Below are positions 1 to 5,089 of a stretch of 5,089 nt of DNA, one piece after another. Location of the stretch: the NCBI GenBank assembly GCA_903970355.1, contig CAJCIF010000526.1, positions 1-5,089 on the forward strand, written 5' to 3'. The position numbers and the translations under genes are program-made. Under the pieces are notes generated by a model. That model was not told where the DNA came from. It saw only the letters and a program-made list of their open reading frames with translations, and did no database searches. Each line of letters opens with the position of its first letter. The stretch's first letter is position 1. The DNA comes from Actinomycetota bacterium (GTDB taxonomy: Bacteria; Cyanobacteriota; Vampirovibrionia; Obscuribacterales; Obscuribacteraceae).

Positions 1-346
1 AACGGCCGTTGCGTTCACCGTGGCGGGGCTCGAACTGGAAGACAATTTGTTGCCAGAGGTGGTATGCACAATGGGATCTATTCCCGTGGCACCATATGCG
101 ACACCAAGCACAGATGAAGTGCCACGCAGCATCGAGCCGTATTTAAAAGACCACGATGCAATTTTGTTGGATCATCATGGCACTTTGTGTCTGGGCACAG
201 ATCTTTGGGATGCCTTCTATAAGCTCGAAACACTCGAGCATTATGCGCAAACGCTTTTTACGGCCATCATGCTTGGCGGTACTAAGAAACTGAAAAGCGA
301 GAAGGTGAAAGAACTTGTGGCTTTGAGACAGTTCTATAAATCCTAA
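1..346 (+). CDS. Class II aldolase/adducin family protein (L-fuculose-phosphate aldolase-like), 3' part only
   Basis: This is the C-terminal part (about 114 residues) of a class II zinc-dependent aldolase; the reading frame is open from base 2, so the real start lies upstream. Members of the family cleave or form sugar phosphates such as L-fuculose 1-phosphate in the cytoplasm, using a zinc ion held by three histidines. Two zinc histidines would lie just before the window. The third is most likely the second His of the LLDHHG motif (codon 176-178), which matches LLQHHG of E. coli FucA. The PYATPST motif (Tyr codon 95-97) matches the PYAT segment of FucA that carries an active-site tyrosine. 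The tail ends in QFYKS, and its Tyr may correspond to the C-terminal catalytic tyrosine of FucA. The stop is TAA at 344-346. Family assignment is firm. The exact substrate is not: related enzymes act on rhamnulose-, ribulose- and methylthioribulose-phosphates. Confidence 0.88.
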   Translation, partial: TAVAFTVAGLELEDNLLPEVVCTMGSIPVAPYATPSTDEVPRSIEPYLKDHDAILLDHHGTLCLGTDLWDAFYKLETLEHYAQTLFTAIMLGGTKKLKSEKVKELVALRQFYKS

Positions 347-355
347 AAGCTTAGC

Positions 356-373
356 ATTGACATTAGATTGACA
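356..373 (+). promoter_or_regulatory. Tandem 7-bp direct repeat, candidate regulator binding site or double -35 element
   Basis: The heptamer ATTGACA occurs twice (356-362 and 367-373), separated by 4 bp, so the repeats are 11 bp apart, about one helical turn. Each copy contains a perfect -35 consensus TTGACA (357-362 and 368-373). I see no convincing -10 box 16-18 bp downstream of either copy. The 11-bp periodicity is the architecture bound by OmpR/PhoB-family dimers. The site lies 71 bp before the ATG of the 160-aa gene, in a 97-bp gap that otherwise shows no terminator. The repeat itself is certain; its role is inferred. Confidence 0.4.
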
Positions 374-431
374 CCAAAGCGACTCAAATTAGCCACTATT
401 GGGTGTAACTATGGTGGTATGGGTAGGTTTT

Positions 432-435
432 GAGG
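432..435 (+). promoter_or_regulatory. Ribosome binding site deciding the start of the 160-aa gene
   Basis: GAGG at 432-435 lies 8 nt before the ATG at 444. The upstream in-frame alternatives (ATG at 411, TTG at 399) have no comparable purine-rich sequence at the right distance, so 444 is preferred. This drops 15 mostly hydrophobic residues that would otherwise look like a spurious N-terminus. Confidence 0.6.
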
Positions 436-443
436 TCCTGAAA

Positions 444-926
444 ATGTCGTTAACCGGCGGTAGTCCTTTTAGTGGCAAAGGCTCAGAGGGAGCAAGGGCT
501 GGCGATAGCACAGTCGGGCATCCACTCGAACTGAGCAAAGCTGTGGTTGCGGAACTTCCAAATTTAAAGAACATTGCCGCTCCGACCGCTGCAGACTTTA
601 CTAATCCTGGCGCCCTGTCGATGTTGAATCACCAGCTAGAATTTTATGACTCGAAAGCTGGCGGTGGTCCGCCTTCAGACATCTCGAAATGGATGTCTAG
701 CCCGGAACAGGGGGCGTCAGCAGCCCAGGACGTCTTGGGTCAAGTGATGAAGGGATTTGGGGATCTGGGCAAGGGCTTTGCTGGCCAGGATCAGCCGCCT
801 CCGCCGGAACAACAGCAGAATAATGAATATGCGGAAGCTGCACAGCGCGACGCGGAAGCGAAGCAGCGGGAGCAGAAGCAATACGAAGAAGCAGCGGCAG
901 CGAGTGCTGCGCAGGCGACCGGTTAG
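444..926 (+). CDS. Hypothetical low-complexity protein with proline run and helical acidic/Gln-rich tail
   Basis: I do not recognise this 160-aa protein. From the ATG at 444 it begins with a Gly/Ser-rich segment (residues 1-25), followed by a part with ordinary composition (about 26-112) that includes an LNHQLEFYD stretch at 61-69 and a Gly/Phe-rich GFGDLGKGF segment near 104-112. A four-proline run at 118-121 leads into a tail (122-160) made almost entirely of Glu, Gln, Ala, Lys and Arg, likely a single helix or coiled coil. There is no signal peptide, transmembrane segment or cysteine, so a cytoplasmic or scaffold-like protein is plausible. It follows the aldolase by 97 bp on the same strand and converges on the Spy-like gene with 5 bp between stop codons. 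The good ribosome binding site and consistent frame argue that it is real. A longer form starting at 411 or 399 is possible. Confidence 0.65.
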   Translation: MSLTGGSPFSGKGSEGARAGDSTVGHPLELSKAVVAELPNLKNIAAPTAADFTNPGALSMLNHQLEFYDSKAGGGPPSDISKWMSSPEQGASAAQDVLGQVMKGFGDLGKGFAGQDQPPPPEQQQNNEYAEAAQRDAEAKQREQKQYEEAAAASAAQATG

Positions 927-931
927 TTTCG

Positions 932-1384
932 TTATTGGGCTGGGCCGCCCGGGGCGCTCTTTTGCATCATTTCGACCAGTTTCTTCTTCTGATCCATGTT
1001 GAGGACGGCGCGAATTTTCAGCAGTAGCTTGATGCGCTCATTTGAGACTTCGGCTTGCACTTTGTTTATTTCGTCTTGTTTAGAAAGAACTTTCTCTTCT
1101 TCAGGCGCTGGTTGCAGTGAAAGCGAACGCATGTCCTGAAGGAGATTGCGCATTTTATCGATGCGTACTGTATTGGCAGATTCGAATTCTTTGACGATAT
1201 CTTTTATTTGTGTTTCTTGATCAGCGTTAATGCCGGCATCTCTGTAAATTGAAAGTGGATCGCGGCCACCGCCACCAGCTGGTCCACCTTGAGCGAGCAC
1301 CACCGGTGCTACCAACATGGAAAGTGCGACAACGCTAAGCGTTAAACTCCGTAAGGCTGAACGCAGGAGATTCTGACAACCCAT
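932..1384 (-). CDS. Exported Spy/CpxP-like (LTXXQ-type) periplasmic protein
   Basis: The 150-aa product starts with a Sec signal peptide: basic residues R8 and R12, a hydrophobic core at about 14-30 and a likely cleavage after VLA (residue 31). A Gly-rich linker follows (33-40). The mature part is almost all helical and charged, with two degenerate LTxxQ-like motifs, INADQ (52-56) and LNMDQ (128-132), each followed by a Gln/Lys-rich helix. That arrangement is typical of the Spy/CpxP/ZraP group, small periplasmic chaperones or sensors of envelope and metal stress that cradle unfolded proteins or modulate a sensor kinase. The length fits that group (about 140-170 aa). It lies 114 nt downstream of the 159-aa gene on the same strand, so it may belong to the same regulon as the response regulator upstream; this is inference. 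The motifs are weak, so the family call is moderate, but an exported helical protein is well supported. Confidence 0.72.
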   Translation of the reverse strand: MGCQNLLRSALRSLTLSVVALSMLVAPVVLAQGGPAGGGGRDPLSIYRDAGINADQETQIKDIVKEFESANTVRIDKMRNLLQDMRSLSLQPAPEEEKVLSKQDEINKVQAEVSNERIKLLLKIRAVLNMDQKKKLVEMMQKSAPGGPAQ

Positions 1385-1392
1385 TACTACAA

Positions 1393-1398
1393 CTCCTT
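1393..1398 (-). promoter_or_regulatory. Strong ribosome binding site of the Spy-like gene
   Basis: The minus strand reads AAGGAG here, 8 nt before the ATG at 1384-1382. This is a near-perfect Shine-Dalgarno sequence that fixes the start just before the signal peptide. It is the strongest such site in the window, suggesting that the protein is made in quantity when transcribed. Confidence 0.75.
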
Positions 1399-1409
1399 GC
1401 TATCTTAAA

Positions 1410-1433
1410 CGCCAACAGTCTCGCAGACTGGCG
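1410..1433 (-). terminator. Stem-loop between the 159-aa gene and the Spy-like gene (weak terminator or leader hairpin)
   Basis: An inverted repeat pairs CGCC with GGCG and AGTCT with AGACT around a three-base loop, giving about 9 base pairs with a 3-nt bulge on one side. Read on the minus strand, it is followed only by TTTAAGA, a short T-run, so it is at best a weak intrinsic terminator for the genes upstream. It lies 11 nt before the AAGGAG of the Spy-like gene and could instead be a leader structure that affects stability or partial read-through. The pairing is visible; the role is inferred. Confidence 0.4.
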
Positions 1434-1498
1434 ACAAGAAAACAATTGCAGGAACGGAACTTTTACTTGTACTGACTCTTGTTCTGCGCCCGGTACCG

Positions 1499-1978
1499 TT
1501 ACTGATTGCGCAGTATTGCCCGTTGCACAACCGGATCGGTTATATCGAGTCTTAATACCTGATTGCGTTTTTCCGTATTACAAACTGCCTGGATATTCTG
1601 CTCAGACAAGCGCTCCAGGAGGGAAGTCACTTCGGCCTGGGTGGCTTCAATTCCGGCAATGGTTAGTAATCTGGACGCGGCTAGTCCCCAATCTTCATTT
1701 TTGCCGACTGTTAACGCGGTCGAAATTGTTTTTGCGACTGAAGGAGAAGGCAATTGCGGAAAGATTAGATGTTCGCAACCAGCGTGCCCTGTGGCTATTC
1801 CTTTAAGGTGTGGTTTGCCTATTGCGTAACCACTTCTAATTTCATGATATCTACTAAGCAATGAATTCAACATACGAGACCCCGGCTTCCCTTGCAATCG
1901 ACAAAAGCGATCGCTAATTACCAACACCTTCATTCTAGGGTTGGTGTGTGACCAAACTGGGGCAACGTTAGCCCCCAT
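1499..1978 (-). CDS. Hypothetical protein, 159 aa, coupled to the upstream secreted-protein gene
   Basis: I do not recognise this protein. The ATG at 1978 lies 8 nt after the stop of the 360-aa gene and has no visible Shine-Dalgarno sequence, which suggests translational coupling. A second start at Met16 (codon 1933-1931) would begin MKVLVISD, a typical first beta-strand, and is a serious alternative because residues 1-15 look unstructured. The protein has no signal peptide or membrane segment. Its first half is Gly/His-containing (HLKGIATGHAGCEHL, about 57-71, with several His and one Cys). The second half (about 93-140) is rich in Leu, Ala and Glu and looks alpha-helical. It ends in a short TDPVVQRAILRNQ tail. 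Two shorter plus-strand frames overlap it but have no family features or context. The operon position supports this strand. Function unknown. Confidence 0.58.
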   Translation of the reverse strand: MGANVAPVWSHTNPRMKVLVISDRFCRLQGKPGSRMLNSLLSRYHEIRSGYAIGKPHLKGIATGHAGCEHLIFPQLPSPSVAKTISTALTVGKNEDWGLAASRLLTIAGIEATQAEVTSLLERLSEQNIQAVCNTEKRNQVLRLDITDPVVQRAILRNQ

Positions 1979-1986
1979 TAATAAAT

Positions 1987-3069
1987 CTAATAAACGCGGT
2001 TCTGAACGTTATATGGAGGATATACAGCCACATTCGTTACAGGAACTACTACCTTTCTAGAAGCAGCAGGCTTAGTTGCAAGGAAATCTCGCGAAATTGC
2101 CATCATTCTCTTGCGACGGGCTAGACCATCGGCACGAGTGGCATAGGCTGGCCTTTCAACTTTGGCGAGAATGCGACGACCAACTCTGGCATTTGAATAA
2201 TTTTGAAAGCCGGCGTGCGGCAGAGCAACTGCGCCACCGTTATTGTGCCAGCAACCGAAATAGACTCGCGGTCCTAAATGAGCTCTATTTATACTGGAAC
2301 CTTTTACCAATTGTTTGAGCGATTCTTCCGGCAAAAGATTGAGCGGAAAAGGTGGCGGTCCGGCACTATTTACGGTGGCAGGTGCTTGTTGTGGTGCACC
2401 GCCGATTGCCATATCTGAGGAACCAAATTGTTCGATGCCTGGAGTGTTGTCGCGAAGCAAAACGCGCTCTGCTTGCCGCATCATTGGAAATGCACGTTCA
2501 TTCGGAACGGCTGCGCTTTCATTGCCAACTTGCGAGCTGAAGGGCCTTTTCTGCGAATTCGTCATGACCTGCATCTGTTTTGGAGCCGGCGGATCGTGGG
2601 ATTCTGTGATGTACTTCATGACACTGCGTGTCATTTCGGAAACTCGTTCGCGTTTGGATTTCGTTTGTCCCAATCCGATCGCTGCTGCTGGCGAAACTTT
2701 TTGTGTTGGGGACGGTGCATAGAACGAAGACACCATGCCGTTCAAACTCGTTTGCGGCTCAGGCGCCATTTTGGGCGTGAGCGCTTTTAATTCCATATCT
2801 TTTTCGGATGGCAGTTTGGCGTTTGGATTGAATGGTCTGACGCGTACGTTCGATTTAAAACAGTCGTCCGTCTTAGCCGAAGCTACTGCTTTGTTAATTG
2901 CAGCAGACTTCTTGTCTACCCGCCCGGACTGAGCGGATTTGTCAAGCGAAGCGGCGGTGCCTTTTAAGGCTCCATCGCCCATTACTTCGTTTGCATTGGC
3001 CGTTGCCTGGACTGCTACCGGGATGGTAGCGGCTAAATTCACGCTAACTAAAATTCTGGATAATTTCAT
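1987..3069 (-). CDS. Hypothetical exported protein, 360 aa, Pro/Ala/Ser-rich
   Basis: The N-terminus is a clear Sec signal peptide: K2 and R5, a hydrophobic stretch from about 6 to 22, and Ala-x-Ala sites giving likely cleavage after residue 24 or 26. The mature protein is low-complexity and probably largely disordered through about residue 245, rich in Ala, Ser, Pro, Gln, Met and Lys, with a proline run at 238-240. The last 105 residues (about 256-360) look more ordered: a YFGCWHNNGG segment (270-279), an Arg/Lys-dense stretch at 295-321, and a Tyr/Pro-rich end. There are only two cysteines, C70 and C273, which could pair outside the cytoplasm. I recognise no domain. The ribosome binding site is poor (only AAGG one base before the ATG), but the signal peptide fixes the start well. 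The gene lies 159 nt after the response regulator and 8 nt before the 159-aa gene. A structural or envelope-associated role is plausible; no specific function can be assigned. Confidence 0.72.
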   Translation of the reverse strand: MKLSRILVSVNLAATIPVAVQATANANEVMGDGALKGTAASLDKSAQSGRVDKKSAAINKAVASAKTDDCFKSNVRVRPFNPNAKLPSEKDMELKALTPKMAPEPQTSLNGMVSSFYAPSPTQKVSPAAAIGLGQTKSKRERVSEMTRSVMKYITESHDPPAPKQMQVMTNSQKRPFSSQVGNESAAVPNERAFPMMRQAERVLLRDNTPGIEQFGSSDMAIGGAPQQAPATVNSAGPPPFPLNLLPEESLKQLVKGSSINRAHLGPRVYFGCWHNNGGAVALPHAGFQNYSNARVGRRILAKVERPAYATRADGLARRKRMMAISRDFLATKPAASRKVVVPVTNVAVYPPYNVQNRVY

Positions 3070-3134
3070 GCCTTGCCGATTACTCTTCTAGATGCCAGAT
3101 GTTGTGGACGAAATACGCGCTGCACAACACTTGA

Positions 3135-3163
3135 AGAATAAATTTTCGACACACTATTGTCAC
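3135..3163 (-). promoter_or_regulatory. Candidate sigma70-type promoter for the 360-aa/159-aa gene pair
   Basis: On the minus strand, GTGACA (3163-3158, five of six matches to the -35 consensus) is followed after exactly 17 bp by TATTCT (3140-3135, four of six matches to the -10 consensus). Transcription would begin near 3128, leaving a leader of roughly 58 nt before the ATG at 3069. It lies in the 159-nt gap (3070-3228) after the response regulator, where I see no terminator, so read-through from the regulator gene is also possible. Confidence 0.4.
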
Positions 3164-3228
3164 TGGGAAAACCACGCATCACATCCGAGCGGTGGGCAGT
3201 TTCGGTGAATATAAGTGGGAGATTTACG

Positions 3229-3912
3229 TTAATCCCAGACGATTCGGTAGCCAACGCCGCGCACGGTTAAGATGTGCTTGGGCTGGCTTGGATTTTCCTC
3301 TAATTTTTCGCGCAAGTATCTAATGTGCACATCCACTGTTCGGCTTTCGCCTAGGAAGTCTGAGCCCCAGACTTGAGCGAAGAGTTGATCGCGGGTGAAG
3401 ACTCTGTTCGGATGCTTTGCCAGTGCGGCGAGCAGCTCGAATTCTTTGAATGTCAAATCAATAGTTTGATTGGCCACAGCTACGGTGCGGCTTTCCATAT
3501 CGATGGTGAGTTCGCCCAGGCGAATATTCTGGGTGGTGGCCGGCACTCCTGGTGTTTCGCGTAAATGCGCTTTTACTCGTGCGACCAACTCCCGCAGCCT
3601 GACTGGCTTTGCTATGTAATCGTTTGCGCCAAGTTCAAGGCCGACGACGGTATCGATTTCGGAAGTGCGCGCTGTCAGCATCAAAATAGGCGTCTTGCGA
3701 TCGTTTGATCTCACACGGCGGCAAACTTCATAACCATCAAGTCCAGGCATCATGAGGTCTAAGATGATCAGATCCGGTTTTTCCGTTTCGAATAGTTGAA
3801 TGGCTTTCAGTCCATCATGAGCCAAGAGAGTGGCGAAACCTTCCTGCGTCAAAACGTACTGAATCGAAGCGGCAATATCTTGCTCGTCATCGACAATAAG
3901 TAACTTTTTCAT
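3229..3912 (-). CDS. Two-component response regulator, OmpR/PhoB family
   Basis: This is a complete 227-aa winged-helix response regulator, the usual length for the family. The receiver domain (about 1-120) has the acidic pair D8/D9, phospho-acceptor D52 in the LIILDLMMPGLDG segment, T80 in MLTAR, the switch aromatic Y99 and K102 followed by Pro, so it should be phosphorylated normally. The DNA-binding domain (about 130-226) shows the LTFKEFELL helix (153-161), RVFTRDQL (170-177), the recognition helix RTVDVHIRYLREKL (191-204) and the C-terminal wing TVRGVGYRI (216-224). AGGA at 3920-3917 lies 4 nt before the ATG, a short but usable Shine-Dalgarno spacing. No histidine kinase is adjacent: the gene upstream is a divergent SpoIID-like protein and those downstream are unknown exported or associated proteins. 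It is similar in layout to PhoB, RpaB and other family members, and the signal and exact ortholog cannot be told from this window. Autoregulation through the divergent region is plausible. Confidence 0.95.
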   Translation of the reverse strand: MKKLLIVDDEQDIAASIQYVLTQEGFATLLAHDGLKAIQLFETEKPDLIILDLMMPGLDGYEVCRRVRSNDRKTPILMLTARTSEIDTVVGLELGANDYIAKPVRLRELVARVKAHLRETPGVPATTQNIRLGELTIDMESRTVAVANQTIDLTFKEFELLAALAKHPNRVFTRDQLFAQVWGSDFLGESRTVDVHIRYLREKLEENPSQPKHILTVRGVGYRIVWD

Positions 3913-3926
3913 GCGTTCCTACAGAA

Positions 3927-3947
3927 TGGTAAGGCGGAGGCCTTCCA
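3927..3947. promoter_or_regulatory. Imperfect palindrome in the divergent control region, candidate operator
   Basis: The 54-bp gap between the response regulator and the SpoIID-like gene contains TGG-T-AAGGC, then GGAG, then GCCTTCCA. The arms form eight base pairs around a four-base centre with one unpaired T (AAGGC/GCCTT is perfect). It overlaps the space where promoters for both genes must lie, so it could be an operator controlling one or both. A TATCAT (3951-3956, five of six to the -10 consensus) lies just downstream on the plus strand but lacks a good -35. Read as RNA it would also be a short hairpin in the regulator's leader. Confidence 0.35.
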
Positions 3948-3966
3948 TAGTATCATCGACTAAGCG

Positions 3967-5089
3967 ATGCATTTTATGAACAAACCCTTGAAGTCGTACT
4001 TTACGTGGGCTGTTGTCTTATTCAGCCTGGTTCTTTTTGCGTCTTTGCCGGGTTCGGCGGCTACAAAAGACACTCTAACAAGTAAAGAACTGCAGGCACC
4101 TTGTTATCCGTGCCCGCCCATGACTCATCCAATCCGAATCGGCATCGCCACGCGGGTTCCGTATGCTCGTATCGCTCTATGGGCGCCTGGCGCAGTTTTC
4201 ATAAATAACAGAGTCGTGGCGCTCCTGAAAGCGGGCTCGATATATACGTTTACGCCCGGTCGCATGCAAGAAGCGGCTACCGGAAGAGTGATTGAGCTGC
4301 CAGTAGACCAACGTGCCCAAATCGCGGCGAGCGATTACCGGGTTTGGACGAGCAACAGGTGGTGGCGTGGCGCCCTTGAAATTATGGCGGTCCGTAACTC
4401 AATGACCGTTGTCAATTACCTGGATTTGGAAGATTACCTGCAAGGTGTTGTGCCATCAGAGATGCCGTCCAGTTGGCAAATCGAAGCCTTAAAAGCGCAA
4501 GCCGTCGCAGCCCGGAGCTATGCCTGGGCGCACATGGGACCAGGACGATCTAAATGGTTTAGCAATGAAGGATACGACTTAGTACCTGATGTACGAGACC
4601 AAGCTTATAAGGGTCTGGCAGCAGAAGCACCTTCTACTAGAATGGCAGTGTGGGCTACCCACGGCATCATTTTGTCGGATTCAGGCAAGGTGAAGGCAGG
4701 GTTTTATCGCGCCTGGGTAGGAGAAAATCCGGAAACTAACCTCAATATTCGCCGCAAAGATGTTCCTAATGCCCTTCTGGAAAAGATAACCGGGGTGCCG
4801 CAAATATTGGGCGTGACGGTCAAACAATATGATGGACTCTTCAATGCGCACAGCGTGGCAGTGATGGGTGCTAAGAAAACGAGAGAAGTATCGGGTGTGG
4901 CACTAGCGAAAATGCTCAATTTTTCTACGGCGGGCATTTTGGACATAAGACAAAATGGCAATAACTGGCTTTTCACGTTTCGCGGTCCAGGAAATGGAGC
5001 GTTGGGTTTGAGTCAAAACGGCGCAAACATGTTAGCGAAAAATGGTTGGAAGTTCGATCAAATATTGCAGCAGTATTACCAAGATCCTG
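3967..5089 (+). CDS. SpoIID/LytB-type exported peptidoglycan-active protein, 3' end cut by window
   Basis: The frame is open to the window end, giving 374 visible residues. An in-frame TAA at 3961 limits the start to the ATG at 3967 or at 3976 (three residues shorter); neither has a clear Shine-Dalgarno. A signal peptide (hydrophobic core about 14-27, cleavage near A31/A32) exports the protein. A CYPC pair follows at 46-49, then the N-terminal beta region (HPIRIGIATRV, from 54). The hallmark is at 155-189: EDYLQGVVPSEMP, then IEALKAQAVAARSYAWAH. E165 of the SEMP element corresponds to the proposed catalytic glutamate of SpoIID, a lytic transglycosylase acting on denuded glycan strands. The C-terminal block GALGLSQNGANMLAKNG (344-360) and ILQQYY (366-371) also match the family. 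Unusually, the HSxSGG-type loop appears as YRAWVGEN (247-254), and the His of the usual GHGVGMSQ is missing. Outside spore-formers, such proteins are thought to act in cell-wall remodelling. Family call is strong; activity is less certain. Confidence 0.92.
   Translation, partial: MHFMNKPLKSYFTWAVVLFSLVLFASLPGSAATKDTLTSKELQAPCYPCPPMTHPIRIGIATRVPYARIALWAPGAVFINNRVVALLKAGSIYTFTPGRMQEAATGRVIELPVDQRAQIAASDYRVWTSNRWWRGALEIMAVRNSMTVVNYLDLEDYLQGVVPSEMPSSWQIEALKAQAVAARSYAWAHMGPGRSKWFSNEGYDLVPDVRDQAYKGLAAEAPSTRMAVWATHGIILSDSGKVKAGFYRAWVGENPETNLNIRRKDVPNALLEKITGVPQILGVTVKQYDGLFNAHSVAVMGAKKTREVSGVALAKMLNFSTAGILDIRQNGNNWLFTFRGPGNGALGLSQNGANMLAKNGWKFDQILQQYYQDP

Noticed and set aside
938..965. GC-rich run followed by TTTT, considered as a terminator for the 160-aa gene
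   Set aside because: The best hairpin is only about three base pairs with a three-base loop, and it lies within the coding sequence of the opposite gene.
757..1002. An 81-codon plus-strand frame rich in Arg and Ser overlapping the end of the 160-aa gene
   Set aside because: It is a shifted reading of the Gln/Glu/Ala-rich tail (hence the Arg/Ser bias) and runs across the end of the opposite Spy-like gene.
1485..1512. TGCGC/GCGCA inverted repeat and the CGGTACCG palindrome around the stop of the 159-aa gene
   Set aside because: The repeat is only five bases with an 18-base interior, the palindrome has no loop, and no T-run follows, so neither is a supportable terminator.
1516..1829. Two overlapping plus-strand frames (96 and 88 codons) opposite the 159-aa gene
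   Set aside because: They have no ribosome site or family features, and the minus-strand frame is longer and fits the operon. They are most likely antisense shadows.
2076..2932. Several plus-strand frames of 62-135 codons opposite the 360-aa secreted protein gene
   Set aside because: The minus frame is uninterrupted for 360 codons and starts with a clear signal peptide; the plus frames are compositionally odd shadows of it.
3066..3254. A 62-codon minus-strand frame starting with TTG inside the end of the response regulator and ending in an ATGA overlap with the 360-aa gene
   Set aside because: There is no ribosome site before the TTG, no recognisable protein features, and the frame covers a likely promoter (3135-3163). 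The ATGA overlap can occur by chance. It is worth a conservation check but is not annotated.
4704..4976. A 90-codon minus-strand frame
   Set aside because: It lies opposite the well-supported SpoIID-like coding sequence and shows no features of its own.

Overview
The window is ordinary bacterial chromosome with moderate GC (about half by eye), densely packed genes and Shine-Dalgarno-led starts. There are six genes I accept and no sign of phage, transposon, CRISPR, tRNA or rRNA. Two genes run off the ends. Exported proteins with Sec-type signal peptides, a Spy/CpxP-like periplasmic protein and a SpoIID/LytB-type peptidoglycan enzyme suggest an organism with an elaborate, probably diderm envelope. 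The SpoIID-like protein plus unfamiliar low-complexity secreted proteins would fit a cyanobacterium-related, non-photosynthetic lineage (Melainabacteria/Obscuribacter-like). That placement is only an impression, because there is no marker gene to prove it.

Layout. 1-346 (+): C-terminal part of a class II (zinc) aldolase of the L-fuculose-phosphate aldolase type. 347-443: short gap holding a 7-bp tandem direct repeat, a candidate regulator site. 444-926 (+): unknown 160-aa soluble low-complexity protein with a proline run and an acidic/Gln/Ala helical tail. 932-1384 (-): exported Spy/CpxP-like protein, convergent with the previous gene and only 5 nt away. 1385-1498: leader region with a hairpin. 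1499-1978 (-): unknown 159-aa protein. 1987-3069 (-): unknown 360-aa exported protein, 8 nt before the 159-aa gene. 3070-3228: 159-nt gap with a candidate promoter for these two genes. 3229-3912 (-): OmpR/PhoB-family response regulator with all phosphorylation residues intact. 3913-3966: 54-nt divergent control region with an imperfect palindrome. 3967-5089 (+): SpoIID/LytB-type protein, cut by the window end.

How they may work together. Four genes on the minus strand (response regulator, secreted 360-aa protein, 159-aa protein, Spy-like protein) could form an envelope-related regulon, and the divergent SpoIID-like cell-wall enzyme shares the regulator's control region. No histidine kinase is visible in the window, so the regulator's partner must lie elsewhere. 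The functional link is inference from position only. The most noteworthy points are the unusual active-site surroundings of the SpoIID-like protein, the two unrecognised exported or associated proteins behind the response regulator, and the OmpR/PhoB-style tandem repeat in front of the unknown 160-aa gene.
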